Assembly: GCF_026745355.1 (NCBI RefSeq)
Contig: NC_079206.1
Location: 41,773,036 to 41,837,035 of the forward strand
Length of the DNA: 64,000 bases
DNA from: Beta vulgaris subsp. vulgaris
Lineage: Eukaryota > Streptophyta > Magnoliopsida > Caryophyllales > Amaranthaceae
Direction: 5' to 3'
Made by a program: the position numbers and the translations under genes. The notes beneath the pieces were generated by a model. It was not told where the DNA came from. It worked only from the letters and a program-made list of their open reading frames with translations, and did no database searches. Position 1 is the stretch's first letter, and every line of letters begins with the position of its first letter. This document shows positions 23,305-35,078 of the stretch, one piece after another.

Positions 23305-24551
23305 TTAGCTGGAAGTGGTAATCGGCGCAGTAATCTCGCAGAAATTCTTGGGGAGACTGATGGTGAAAGCCTCTCCCTCTTGTAGTGGCGTCCTGGGGAC
23401 TTTGGGGGCGTTAGTTGAACTAGCTGTCCTGGCGACTTTGGGAGCATTCATAGGCGACGACGTCATAGTTAGGCTGCTAGTAGATTGCTTCCTCTTCTTG
23501 GCCCGTTCCAACATTTCTACTTTAGAGAGGACGACAGTTGGTGTCTTTGACCTGGTGGAGATGGTGTATTCTTGGAAAATAAAGACGGTGTCAGTTCGGC
23601 AAAGACAAGCCAGAATAGAAGAAGAGAAAAGGAAAAGTCATAAAATTCATAAAATAGAGAAGGTACCTGATGCCATGGAGGGAGATGTGTTGTTGGTAGG
23701 GTCGGTGGTAGTGTTAGTATGTTCGTCGGTGGACTGGGGAAGAACATCACTGTCAGATGCTGGAAGCTTGAAGTTGTTCCTAAACATCCGTTCTTGGGCG
23801 GAGTAATTCTTTAACAACCGGTTGATTTTGGTTTTTGAGTAGAGAAATTCTTCGACAGGCAGTGGGAGCACCTCTGCAAATACAAAGAAAATTAGACAAC
23901 GTCAACAATACACCCGATAAAAAACGCGCCAAGGAGGATGGTAATTACCTTCAGGATTCCAATCGTCGCGCAAGAAGTCGAAGTTTTTTCCCAAGGATTT
24001 GTTATTCACAAAAAAGTATCTCTTCTTCCAGCACCTGTCATTTGTCCCTGAGTTTTCCACTAAAGAGTGTCGCGCAGGTTTCAAGAAGAAGGTATATCTA
24101 GTGTTTTCCACTGTCTTGACCTCATACAAGTGCAGAAGGTCTTCTATTGTGAATGTCATACTCATACCATGCGTCAGCTTATCAATTACATGGAAAACTC
24201 GGCATAATAACGGCATAACTTGGGCGGGGCTAACTTGCATGATGGTTAGAAGTTGTGTCATTAATGGGTTGAGAGGGAATCTGCACCCAATTTTGAAGGG
24301 ATATTCATAGAGGACTATCCAACCCTCGGGACAGTCGTCAGGGCGCTCGTCTAGGGGGACCTAATTTTGGTAGCAATGGGTAACCCATATTTTTCAAGGA
24401 AAGCGTCTATGTCTTCTTCAGTAAATTCACTAGCGACACTTTTCCCCCCTATAGCCCCCGTCTCAATTATAACAACCTCTTCTAGGTTTTCCATTGCTTT
24501 AGGGGCTCTTTTTGATTTTCTAATTATAGAAAGGTTTTCCATAGGGGCCAT
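23305..24551 (-). pseudogene. Antisense ORF of the Tat-type element (gypsy-type putative transposon domain)
   Basis: On the minus strand from ATG at 24551: an N-terminal segment (MAPMENLSIIRKSKRAPK, then FTEEDIDAFLEKYGLP) and a frame change near 24355. Then DDCPEGWIVLYEYPFKIG, FPLNPLMTQLLTIMQVSPAQ and CWKKRYFFVNNK follow, open to about 23902. This pattern resembles the 'putative gypsy type transposon' domain (PF04195-like) found in plant Tat/Ogre-type elements. Hydrophilic Ser/Thr/Pro-rich frames continue at 23647-23871 and 23305-23514, perhaps after introns. The function is unknown. It converges with pol and lies just inside the 3' LTR. Confidence 0.7.
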
Positions 24552-24733
24552 GAAAACAATGTGAAAGATTTAAGGAAAGAAATACATGGTTCTTGGTTCG
24601 CCTGCAGTTGATGGAGCACCTGAAGAAACGACCGTTCTTGAAGATCACAATGAATTTTTGATAATAATGGGAGAGAGAGAAGCAAAGGAGTGGAAGATGA
24701 AAAGACGAAAAGACAAATTAATGATGGAGTTGG

Positions 24734-24743
24734 TTTTAAATAA
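24734..24743 (-). promoter_or_regulatory. TATA-like box upstream of the antisense ORF
   Basis: On the minus strand TTATTTAAA lies about 185 bp upstream of the antisense ATG at 24551, followed by a leader rich in CTTTT/CTCTC. The position would allow transcription opposite to the LTR. This is inference from sequence only. Confidence 0.4.
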
Positions 24744-24843
24744 GGATGCGTGCTAGGTTGGTGAAGGGGGCGGTTGTCCCAAGGTGGATGATTGGAAGTT
24801 TTCCAAAAGGGTGATTTTAGGACATGCGTCAATCATGGGCAAT

Positions 24844-25416
24844 TGTTGGGCCCCAAATCTTTGTGCTTTTGGCCGTTTTTTGGGTTCATTTTGAAATCAT
24901 ATTTGCATGGCAGTTGAGCTGAGAAATGGTGCGCACATGACCAAGTCAAGCAGCAGTTTATTTTGGCATTTTGAGAAATACAAGGAGATACGTTGAGATT
25001 CGGTTGACGTGGCCCATACATGGAGGAACAACTTAAGTTGCAGCTGGGAATATTCTTAGATATAAATATGTTACTAGATGTAAACCTAGCCTCTCTCTCT
25101 GATTTTTCTTTAGCACACAATCACACTCTCTATGCAATCTACTAATATAGCTCCCATTGTTACGAACAAAAGCTTTCCAATGTAATTTATCATTGTATTG
25201 ACGCCATCGGCAAATTAGTGGATTGGTGATCAAGAGTATCACCAACAGTTTTTCCCATCAATTGGGTTTTCCGCGTCAACAATATCTTTGTCTTTTTATT
25301 GTGTTATTTCCTTTACGTCTTTCATTCATTCGTTAATGTTGATTGCAATAGTATAAGAAATCTCGTTGTTGGTCCCCTTTTCCTTTTGCGTACTTGGTAT
25401 AAAATCGGCATAAACA
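24844..25416 (+). repeat. 3' LTR of the Tat-type gypsy element
   Basis: It is about 573 bp and the partner of 6535-7104, with TATAAATA at 25061-25068. It is followed by the CCCCC target duplication at 25417-25421. No strong polypurine tract precedes it. Confidence 0.93.
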
Positions 25417-25421
25417 CCCCC

Positions 25422-25669
25422 AATACTTCAAAGGAAGTGACGAAATTTAATCCATGTTGGAACCTGCTTTACATCCTCCTTCCTCAAATTCAGTTCTAAA
25501 TCCCATTGCTTCGTGATAACAAGCTTCCCATCATACATAAGAGGTCCAACTTCCATTGCCTTTTCTTTCTCATCCACTAGTAGAATAATTGCTTATTGCT
25601 ACAGTGATATGGCTGCGATTTTATCCATAAGTAGAAATAAACCATGTGAAAAAGGTAAAATATAAAATA
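25422..25669 (-). mobile_element. Displaced 5' (ORF1, DUF4283) part of the LINE at 3367-6534
   Basis: On the minus strand the frame reads DKIAAISL, then (after stops) DEKEKAMEVGPLMYDGKL, TKQWDLELNLRKEDVKQ and PTWIKFRHF. This is a DUF4283-type ORF1 region whose continuation (GQQTLYKPARKLGKP) is at 6534 downward. The split point is the CCCCC duplication of the gypsy element. The left end of this segment is cut again by copia A at 25670. The 70 bp at 38861-38931 may be its further continuation, but no motif proves it. Confidence 0.75.
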
Positions 25670-25888
25670 TGTTGTAATATTCTATGTAAACAGTAAACGG
25701 ATAAAAATGGTGTTGTATTTTGCCGTCCATGATTAGACACTTCACTGCAGTTATGCAGCGATATGATGTATCACCGGGTGAATTATTCACCCATCACTAT
25801 ATATATCGCACTTCGTGGGAGAAAATGAAAAACACAACAACAAGAACATACTCTCCAATCTTGCTTAAAATCTCTCTATAATACAACA
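25670..25888 (+). repeat. 5' LTR of copia A
   Basis: It is 219 bp, from TGTTGTAATATTC to ATAATACAACA. It contains an inverted repeat (CACCGGGTGAATTATTCACCC) and a TATATATA stretch. CGTTATCAACACGAATTC follows in the primer-site position. It matches the split 3' LTR. Confidence 0.88.
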
Positions 25889-25949
25889 CGTTATCAACAC
25901 GAATTCGTTCTACTATCAAAAGGTAGTTCTTCTCAATTGCTACTAATTT

Positions 25950-27660
25950 TTTTTTTAAATGGATCACCAGTGTAATGGGATCAATACTATTCTAAACAAT
26001 GTATCTCTTTGTAGTATATAGTTTATCATAGAACGTAATAGTGTACTTTGTACCACAAATCCGGCACGAGGAGTTGGTAGTGCACCCCAACGCCATACTA
26101 CTCATGTTAATAGCCATGTCGGTGAATGTCGACAAACCACCGTCCCTAACCTCAATGATAACCTTCCTCCGGAACCACCAATTGAAATCCGGAAAACTCC
26201 TAATAATAATAATAAAAGCAGTAGGGACGATGAGGGTCCTTCTGTCAGCAACAAGTGACGACAAAGTAATTAACTGGCAGTATCGGCTCGGCCGCCGCCA
26301 AGCAAGTTGCGCCACCTTCATGGAGGGCAGAGACCTTGAATTTAAAGTCGCCTACATGGACGGATTATATGGACGGGCTATTACGTTGAACTTGCTGCCT
26401 AAGACGGACTCCGCCGCCTGGATGGACGGCTAACAATACAAAGAGGATGAATTTTTTGGCCGGAAAATAGCAATAATGGTGGAGCTACCTGCTACCTTTT
26501 TCTTGTTTGTTATTTTTCATGGAATTTATGTCTTGTATTTATTTTTTTAACTGTGTAAAAAAAGGAGGAAGAAAGCTTTGAAAGAAAATGAGGAAAGAAG
26601 TAGCTAGATTTCTTTGCACTTAAATGAAGCTAGCTTATAAGTACCGGTTTTTGATTTATTTTAAATTATGCTGGCAATTTCCAATGTTAACTACTACTAG
26701 TTCCAAAGCTCATGCTAACCATCAACCTGCAACTCTGTCTTGGTACTTGGAAACTTGTTTGTCATGTAGTGTAATATAGCCAACGTCCCACTCTATTGAC
26801 AATGAATCCTCCACTTTGTGTTTCTTTTAAACACAAAAAAGGGGGGGGGGGGATTCAAAGTGTTGAACAAAAGGTAATTTAATACTTTCATCTTTTTTTT
26901 TTGCCTCACTTGTCATACCGATATTTTGGACTTAAAAGCATAAATAAAAGCCACTTTAGACAATAAATGGTAGGACTAGTATCTAATATCTCAAACCATG
27001 AATTAGTTATAAGTCATAACCATACGTTAACTAATTTATTTTTGTGGAACTAATTATTGTTCGTTCTTAAAGTAATTTATTACATATACTCTATTTTTTC
27101 TGTTTTGTCAGCACGTTACGTATTACATATCAGTATATATCCTACCTGTTAAATGTGAATAGTGTTTTTACACCACTCTAAAAGGGATTTTAACCCCTTC
27201 TCATTTTCTCGTCCGCCTCCCTCACTCACTTCTACCCCATAAAATTTTCTCGCTCATAAAATTTCAAAAATTTTATCTCCACTATCTTCGGCCACCATGT
27301 ACAATGCCAGAAACCGCCGCCCTCAAAACGATACATCAGATCTTCTAGAATCTTTCAGACAGTTGAAGGTCATGTTTTACTAGGGAATGATACTTATAAC
27401 AGGTTTAGTAGGAATTATTATAATTCTGAATCTGCATATTGTAAACTTCTATTAATATGCTATTAACACATGTGATTAATTTTTGGACATGATAGTCACA
27501 TTCTAATTAAACGTTGTCATAATCCTAAAAAAAAATGCAACCTTTTTATATATATTTATTGTTCACCTTTTATGTTATTATCATGTTTTGAACCCTTAAC
27601 CTCTTGAACGGTTAAGGATTCTCGGACCACTATGACTTGCATCCCAGTGTAATTTTCTAC
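25950..27660 (+). other. Unrelated sequence between copia A LTR and gag, with a 130-codon ORF
   Basis: Copia gag normally starts within one or two hundred bases of the LTR. Here about 1.7 kb intervenes. CTACTAAT occurs at both edges (about 25950 and 27657), and CCAGTGTAAT recurs just inside each, consistent with an inserted or captured segment. It contains an open frame at 26041-26433 (GTG start; contains LRNHQLKSGKLL and CATFMEGRDLEFKVAYMDG) that I do not recognise. A short exon-like MYNARNRRPQNDTSD frame starts near 27297 and ends at a GT. There is also a run of about 12 G near 26845. Neither product can be named. Confidence 0.4.
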
Positions 27661-27680
27661 TAATACTTTTAAAACATCAC

Positions 27681-28210
27681 ATGAACTCAAAAATGGCTAG
27701 ACTTGCAAACCGAGACTTTGAGATCCTTGAAGCCTCAGGCCAAATGTTTCTAGAATGGAGGGTGGATGCAAAAGCTTACCTAAAGTCACTTAGCCTCGAC
27801 CATACCATCGTCGAAGGTGGTGCCCCTACCCCTTTGGAGCAAGTGAAAGCATTGGTGTATCTCAAACACCATATACATGAAGAACTCAAATTTGAATACA
27901 ACCTTGTGGAAAATCCAAAGAATAATGGGATAACCTAAAGGATAGATTTGAGCATTTGCAAAGAATTATCGCTCCAAGGGCCCAACATGAATGGTCAGTA
28001 CTCAGGTTTCAGGACTATGCATCAGTACGCGAGTATAATTCTGCAGTACTTCACATCACCTTACAACTAAAGTTGTGTGGAGAACATGTGATTGAACGAG
28101 CCATGATTGAGAAAACCATCTCCACTATGCATGCCAAGAATGTTGTTCTGCAAGAACAATATCATGAAAGGCATTGCCAACCTTCTTTGTGGGCCCATCT
28201 TAGTACATTG
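27681..28210 (+). pseudogene. gag: gag of copia A
   Basis: The frame starts MNSKMARLANRDFEILEASG. It continues with FLEWRVDAKAYL, YLKHHIHEELKFEY, a frameshift near 27935, then FQDYASVREYNSAV, LKLCGEHVIERAMIEKTIST and VVLQEQYHER. This is the UBN2-type copia gag. The zinc knuckle is missing because sequence after QYHER jumps to the integrase C terminus near 28236. Confidence 0.82.
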
Positions 28211-28235
28211 TGGTGGTTGTCAAAATCTAACACAA

Positions 28236-30561
28236 AACAAGGTTGGGAATCTATGTTGGATCTGAATCACCGTCCATCATAAGATATCTAGAACCGTCAA
28301 CTGGTGACCTTTTCACCGCTTGGTTCGCCGATTTTCACTTTGATGAGACAATTTTCCCAACCTTAGGGGGAGATAAAGCAGGCCCATGTTTGAATGAAAT
28401 ATCACGAATATGCCAAAAATTTATCATATATTGATCAAAGATCAAATATGTGTGAGCAAAAAGTTCAGAAAATTATACGCTTGCAAAACATTGCCAATCA
28501 ATTGCCAGATGCATTCACTGATTCAAAAGGAGTGATAAAATCACATATACCCGCTATGAATGCTCCTGCAATGGTTGAAATCCCAAGAGAAAAAAAAGGA
28601 AAAATCCACTTGCAAATGAATCTGCAACACGCAAAAGGCGTGGAAGACCACTCGGAGCCAAAGATTTGAAACCGAGAAAGTCTAGAAGAATAGAAACAAA
28701 TAATGAGAAAACTAATGATTCTTCTAAAGTGGAACAACTTTCAAATGACGAAAACGTCATTAACCTTCAAAATGAACTCAAAGAATCAAATGCTACATCG
28801 GAGGGGGAGTGTGAAAATGCTAGCGTCGACAATCACAATTTTCAATAAATTTTGTCCATTCTAGAAAGCAATGGAATAGGGTAAAAACCCTGATTGATGA
28901 AATATTTGCATATTCAATAGCCACAGAAATCACCACTGATATTGATAACACCGAACCAAGATCAGTGGATGAATGTCGACGAAGGAGTGATTGGCGTAAA
29001 TGGAAAGAGGCCATTCAGGTAGAATTGAAATCTCTCAAAAAATGAGAAGTGTTCGGCCCTATAGCCTAGACCCCAAAGGGAGTAAAACCTGTTGGGTACA
29101 AATGGGTGTTCATGCGAAAACGAAATGAGAAAAATGAAATCGTACGATACAAGGTCAGGCTTGTAGCCCAAGGTTTCTCCTAGAGACTTGGAATTGACTA
29201 TGAGGAAACATACTCACCAGTGGTAGATGTCACGACCTGAAGATTCCTCATAAGTCTATCTGCATGCAAAGGACTACAAATGCGTCTCATGGATGTCGTG
29301 ACAACATATCTATATGCGTCACTTGACACTAATATCTACATGAGTCTCCCAGAAGGACTTGAACTACCCGAACCATTGAGGTCAAAACCTCGAAAGCTAC
29401 ATTCCATAAACTTGAAAAAATCACTCTACGGTTTAAAGCAATCTGGAAGGATGTGGTATAACCGTCTTAGTATACCTCATGAATCGAGGCTACCAAAAAA
29501 CCAAATTTGTCCATGTGTCTTCATCAAACAAACCGAAAATGGATTTGTTATAATTGCGGTATATGTTGATGACTTAAATATCATCGGGACACCCGATGAA
29601 ATTGAAGAAACCGCTAAATGCATGATAAGGAATTCAAGATGAAAGATCTTGGAAAGATCAAATTTTGTCTCGGTTTATAAATTGAACGCCCAAAGGATGG
29701 GATCCTTGTTCACCAATCCAATTACGCTGAGAAAGTGCTAAAAAGGTTCTATATTGACAAATCACATCCATTGAGTTCACCTATGGTTGTTCGTCGCTTA
29801 AAAATTGATGAAGATCCTTCCCCCCTCATGAAGAAGGCTAGGATATACTCGGTCCCGAAATACCATACCTAAGTGCCATTGGAGCCTTAATGTATTTAGA
29901 CATCAATACTAGACCAGACATTGCATTCTCGGTCAATTTATTAGCTAGATATAGCTCCGAACCTACAAACATGCACTGGAGTGGAGTGAAACACTTACTC
30001 CGCTATATACGCGGGACAACAGATATGTGATTATTCTATCCACAAGACGGAAATCCTACCCTTGTAGGATATGCTGACGCAGGTTACCTGTCAAATCTAG
30101 TCGAGGAAAAATCGCAAATAGGTTATATTTTTAGCTATGGAAATACAACAATCTATTAGAACTCAACAAAACAGACTCTAACAGCTACTTCATCAAATCA
30201 AGCTGAATTAATCGCACTTTACGAAGCTGATAGAGAATGTGTATGGTTGAGATCTTTGACCCATCACATACTCAAGGAAAGTGGTATCAAAGAGACACAA
30301 GAAGGTCCAACTATAATCCATGAAGATAATACCCCTTGCATTGTACAAATTAAAGAAGACTATATCAAAGGTGACAGAACAAAGCATATCGATCCTAAAT
30401 TCTTTTCCTCCCACGATTTGGAGAAGCAAGGAGCAATCAATGTCACACAAGTTCAATCATGCGACAATTTAGCCGACCTACTCACAAAGGCATTACTAGG
30501 AAAGCAATTCCAAGAGCTTGTACACCTAACTGGTCTGCGTCGCCTTCGAGATATACGTTAA
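28236..30561 (+). pseudogene. pol: pol remnant of copia A: integrase tail, reverse transcriptase, RNase H
   Basis: It starts within the integrase C-terminal region (YVGSESPSIIRYLEPSTGD). A linker follows with VQKIIRLQNIANQLPDAF and KSHIPAMNAPAM. Reverse transcriptase covers about 28,980-29,900: KPVGYKWVFMRKRNEKNE, YEETYSPVVD, SLYGLKQSGRMWYNRL, and AVYVDDLNIIGTP with the catalytic VDD. RNase H follows to TAA at 30561: SNQAELIALYEADRE, IIHEDNTPCI, KHIDPKFFSSHDLEKQG and DNLADLLTKAL. Internal stops occur near 29045, 29180, 29240, 29640 and 30030. Gag knuckle, protease and most of integrase are deleted. Confidence 0.85.
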
Positions 30562-30799
30562 ATTGAGGGGGAGCGCTATATGTTCTATACTCTTTTTCCT
30601 TCGTCCAAGTTTTTAACCCATAGGGTTTTTCTTGGCAAGGTTTGAACGAGGCAGAAAAGCATATAGACATATCAAAGCCCAAATATACTCTTTTTCCTTT
30701 ATATTTGTTTTTATCCCATTAGGGTTTTTCAAATGTAAAGTTTTTGATGAGGCAATTGTCACCGAGTAATATATGTTTTAAGATCCGTTCAAGGGGGAG

Positions 30800-30931
30800 T
30801 GTTGTAATATTCTATGTAAATAGTAAATGGATAAAAATGGCGCTGTATTTTGCCGTCCAAGATTACACTTCACTGCAGTTATGCAGTGATATGATGTATC
30901 ACCGGGTGAATTATTCACCCAGCACTATATA
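30800..30931 (+). repeat. 3' LTR of copia A, left part
   Basis: It begins TGTTGTAATATTC after the purine tract CAAGGGGGAG (30790-30799). It is interrupted at 30931 by copia B in the ACTATATA stretch. Confidence 0.85.
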
Positions 30932-32308
30932 TGTTGAACCCTAGTTTTGATGATGACAAAGAAACAAAGACGCAAACTAAGTAGTGAACTAATGAGTTTC
31001 TATGAGTGTATGATGTTTAAGGTATTAATGAAAGGAACTGGGAGAATACGAAGTCAAGGAAGAAATCAAGAGATGATTTCAAAGGCTAAGTAAAGAAGTT
31101 TCTATAAGTTGATACGAGCAAGCATTGGATCAAGAAGAATAAAAGCTAGGCGTTTTATTTTCTATTTCCAGTGTAAAGGAACAAAGTAAGGATGGTAAGG
31201 AACAGTGACAGTTTTATTTGAGAATGAGAGTTTGTTCCTTTCTAAGGAACAAACTAAGTGGCACTAAACGAATCTGTTAAAGGAACTCAGTTAATAAAAG
31301 GAACTAGACTTAGGCGTGCAAAAGTATAACGGTTAATTGTGAAATTGAGTAAGTCATGCCTAAATTATAGGAAATTAGTTTTATCTAATTTCAAATGATA
31401 AAATCAGTTTTAAAAAGAAAATCCGTTTAAGAAGAAGATTTTGTTTTTCGGAAAAAAAAAAGAACGTAAATATCCGATTTTTAGAAAGAATTTGTTTAAA
31501 AGATATTATTTTCTTAAAGATTAAAAATTCAGTTTTAAAGATAAAAGCTGTTTTTATAAAACTGATTTTCGGATAAAGCTCAAGGAACTCCTATTACTTA
31601 GGAGTAGTGGCTAAAATATATCCACGTTCATATTGAGATCATGGGATCATGGGACATGGTGAGAAACGTGTTGCTTAGGGGAAGGAATATCATTGGTTAA
31701 TGGACTTAACATGTAATCAAGTTTTTAATCCCACGTTCTTTGTGATTATCACTATAAATATTGAAGTCTAGATAAGTTCCAAAGTGTGTCTGACTAAGTA
31801 ATTAAGTGAGTTTAACTAATTAAGTGTCAGTGCCTTCATTCTCTCATAATAGCCATTTGTTCTTTGCTTTCTTACTCTAATTCCACTAAGCTTATTTCGA
31901 TCAATTGTATTTTGGTTTTTGGGGTAAGGGAACTTTGAGTGAAGTTCTGTAAGAGAAAGGCTTTGGGTGAAGCTTGTATGAGTGAGAAAACTTCGAGTGA
32001 AGTTGAGAGGAACTACTGTTAAGGGAACAGTGGCTCAGGAACTTGAGTTTAGGAACTCAAGGTGTGGCTCGAGTTAGAATTAGGTTGTAACAAAGTTGTT
32101 TGGCCTAATTAGTGAAAGAGTTGAGTTTAAAATCCCTAGTGGTCGAGGTTGTTTCTTCTTGTTGGGCCCAAAAAGTTTTTCCTCGTAAAAATCCCTTGTG
32201 TTCCTCTAGCTTGTTTATTCGTTTAAGTTTTAATTTCCGCAAAAAGTTACGTTTATTTCTACACCTACAATTCACCCCCCCTCTTGTAGTGTTCCTAGGG
32301 AAATAACA
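30932..32308 (+). repeat. 5' LTR of copia B
   Basis: It is 1377 bp, from TGTTGAACCCTAG to CCTAGGGAAATAACA, with TATAAATA at 31753-31760. The sequence directly after it is already integrase-like, not a primer site. Confidence 0.88.
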
Positions 32309-34560
32309 TAATTAATCACTTTCATATTGATCAAGTTTGTGATCTTGTTTTGGGCTGAAGCTTTTAGTACTGCTTGTCACATAATTAATCGTGCCATGAT
32401 GAGACCTATCATTAATAAGACTCCTTATGAACTTTATTTTGGAAAGAAACCAAAATATCACCTATTTTAGAACATTTGGTGCAAATGTTATGTGCATAAT
32501 AATGGAAAAGATAATCTTGGAAAATTTGATGCAAGGAGTGATGAAGCAACATTTTTAGGATACTCTCACATAGTAAAGCTTATAGAGTATATAACAAGAG
32601 AACTATGTGTGTTGAAGAAAGCATTCAGTAATCTTTGATGAATCTGACAAATAATCCAAGCATACAGGTTGATGACTATGAGATAGGGTTAGACAACCAA
32701 GTAAAGGAAGCAGATTCACAAGAAGAAGAAGAAGTGAAAGAGGAAAGGAACGAGGAATTTGAAAATAATGACATCAATGATGTTCCTGTTCCTCAAGGAG
32801 GAGAAGAGTTCCTGTTCCTCAAATGAAGGAACTGAGTCCACCGAGGCTAACAGAGGAACAACTGAGCAGAGTTCCTCATCTACTCAAGGAACTCATGAGG
32901 AACAACATGTTCCTATAAGAGAGTTTCAACCAAAACCTTGGAGATTACAAAATCACATCCATGGAACTCATAATCAGCGACATATCCAAAGGTACGCAAA
33001 CTAGATCTCAGTTAAGGAACTTTTGTGCATTTCATGCGTTCCTATCAATGATGGAACCAAGAAATCATGAAGAAGCCTTAACTGACTCTGATTGGATTAC
33101 TGCAATGCAAGCTGAATTAAATGAGTTTGAAAGAAACAAGGTATGCATCTAGTTCCTCATCTAAACAAGAAAAAGTAATAGGCTTAAAATGGGTGTTTAG
33201 AAACAAACTAGATGAATATGGAACCATTGTAAGAAAAAAGCTAGACTTGTAGTAAAAGGTTATAATCAACAAGAAGGAATAGATTATGAAGAAACCTTTG
33301 CTCCTGTAGCTAGATTAGAAGCCATTAGAATTTTAATTGCATTTGCTGCTTACATGGGATTTAAATATATCAAATGGATGTTAAGTGTGCATTTTTAAAT
33401 GGCTATCTAAACGAAGATGTATATGTTGAACAACCCCCTGGCTTTGAAAATAATAATCTCCCAAATCATGTCTACAAGCTTGATAAAGCTCTTTATGGGT
33501 TAAAACAAGCACCTAGATCATGGTATGAGAGATTATCAAAGTTCCTTTTAGAAAAAATTTTAAAAGAGGAAAGGTTGATAAAACCTTGTTCCTAAAATCT
33601 AAAGGAACTGAATTTTGCTTGTTCAAATATATGTTGATGACATCATATTCGGAGCTACTAATGAAACATTGTGCAAAGAATTCTCAAGTCTCATGAGAAT
33701 GAATTTGAAATGAGTATGATGGGTGAGTTAAATTTCTTTCTTGGACTACAAATCAAACAAACTGAAAAGGAATAATTGTACACCAACAAAATACATAAAG
33801 GAACTATTAAAGAAATATGGCCTCGAAAATTCAAAGATAAATCACACTCCTATGGGAACTTCAACTAGATTAGATGAAGACTCCATAGGAACAAGTGTTG
33901 ATCAAACAAAATATAGAGGAATGATTGGTTCACTTTTGTATCTAACTGCTAGTCGTCCAGACATAGCTTTCAGTGTTGGTTTGTGTGCTAGATTTCAAGC
34001 AAATCCAAAGGAGTCTCACCTACTGCTGTAAGAGAATTCTTAGATATCTTAAAGGAACAGATGATCTTGGACTCTACTATCCAAGAAGTGATACATTCGA
34101 CTAAAAGGATATGCAGATGCAGATTATGCTGGAGATCTTGTAAATAGGAAAAGCATTTCAGGTATGACAAAATTCCTTTGTCATAGTTTAGTTTCTTGGA
34201 GTACCAAGAAACAAAACACAGTTGCTTTATCCACTGCTGAAGCAGAATATGTAGCAGCTGCTGCATGTTGCTCTCAAATGCTTTGGATAAAACAACAACT
34301 TAGTGACTATGGAATAAACTTTGAATGTGTTCCTATTTATTGTGACAATACAAGTGCTATAGTAATTCTAAAGATCCAGTGCATCATTCTAGAGTAAAGC
34401 ATATACATATCAGACATCACTTTTTAAGAGAAAATGTTGAAAAAGGTTTGATTAAACTTGAGTTTTGTCAAACTAGAATCAGATTGCTGATATTCTAACT
34501 AAGCCTTTGCAAAGGATAGATATGAAAAATTAAGGCTTGAGTTAGGGTTAATAAAAATTA
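32309..34560 (+). pseudogene. pol: pol remnant of copia B: integrase tail, RT, RNase H
   Basis: The integrase C-terminal part reads FWAEAFSTACHIINRAMM and KTPYELYFGKKPKY near 32345-32465. An acidic linker (32635-32826) leads to [52 protein letters not shown] and [20 protein letters not shown], then [17 protein letters not shown] and YVDDIIFGATNE near 33630. RNase H follows: [55 protein letters not shown] and [17 protein letters not shown]. Stops and shifts occur about every 100-250 bp. The loss of everything upstream of integrase, immediately at the LTR, marks a deletion. Confidence 0.85.
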
Positions 34561-35078
34561 AGTGATTGTTCCTATGTCATTCCCCCATGTTGAATCAATT
34601 TGAGTGACTTTGTGTGCTAAAAATAATTGTGTTTAATTGCCTAAGACCATTGCAAATTGGAATGTTGAAAACATAAACATGAATTCAAAGAAATTAAACA
34701 ACTCACAAATGTCACATAATACTCCCCTTACTGTTCCTAAGGTAAGAAACATGCATGATATGAAGGACATTGATATGTAGCATTAGTTGTTCCTATAGCA
34801 CAAGTTCCTTAGCATTTATTTTCTTTCAAAAATTAAAACTCATAAAAATCCGAAAAATCCGAAAAATCCCAAATAAAAGGGAATCAGATTTAATTAAATC
34901 TTGATTCTTATTTATCATCTTTTCGTTTTCTTTTTCTTTTTATTTTTATTTGCTTTATTTTTCCCGCGTGTCATAATCACTATTACATGCAAAACCTCCT
35001 CCTTCAATTCATCATTATTAGAAACCGTGTTCCTCTAAACTTTTCATCTTCACCATAGCTGAAACTTCATCACACCTC
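34561..35078. other. Spacer between pol and downstream ORF of copia B
   Basis: No coding frame is supported. It includes TTAAATC- and CCGAAAAAT-type AT-rich sequence and several GTTCCT words. Confidence 0.5.

Larger units (their letters stand above)
6535..25416 (+). mobile_element. Tat-lineage Ty3/gypsy retrotransposon, near-complete but disabled
   Basis: The two LTRs (6535-7104 and 24844-25416) begin TGTTGGGCCCCAAATC and end GGCATAAACA. The 5-bp direct repeat CCCCC flanks them at 6530-6534 and 25417-25421. Gene order is gag, protease, reverse transcriptase, RNase H, a second RNase H, integrase, then an antisense ORF before the 3' LTR. The second RNase H and gag of this type place it in the Tat clade. 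A noncoding LTR array (10476-20863) is inserted at the RT/RNase H junction, so the element without it is about 8.5 kb. Several stops and frameshifts make it non-autonomous now. It is inserted in the ORF1 of a LINE. Confidence 0.92.

Noticed and set aside
26058..26075. CCGGCACGAGG resembling a cDNA-library adaptor sequence
   Set aside because: One mismatch to the usual adaptor and no vector or EcoRI site next to it; most likely coincidence.
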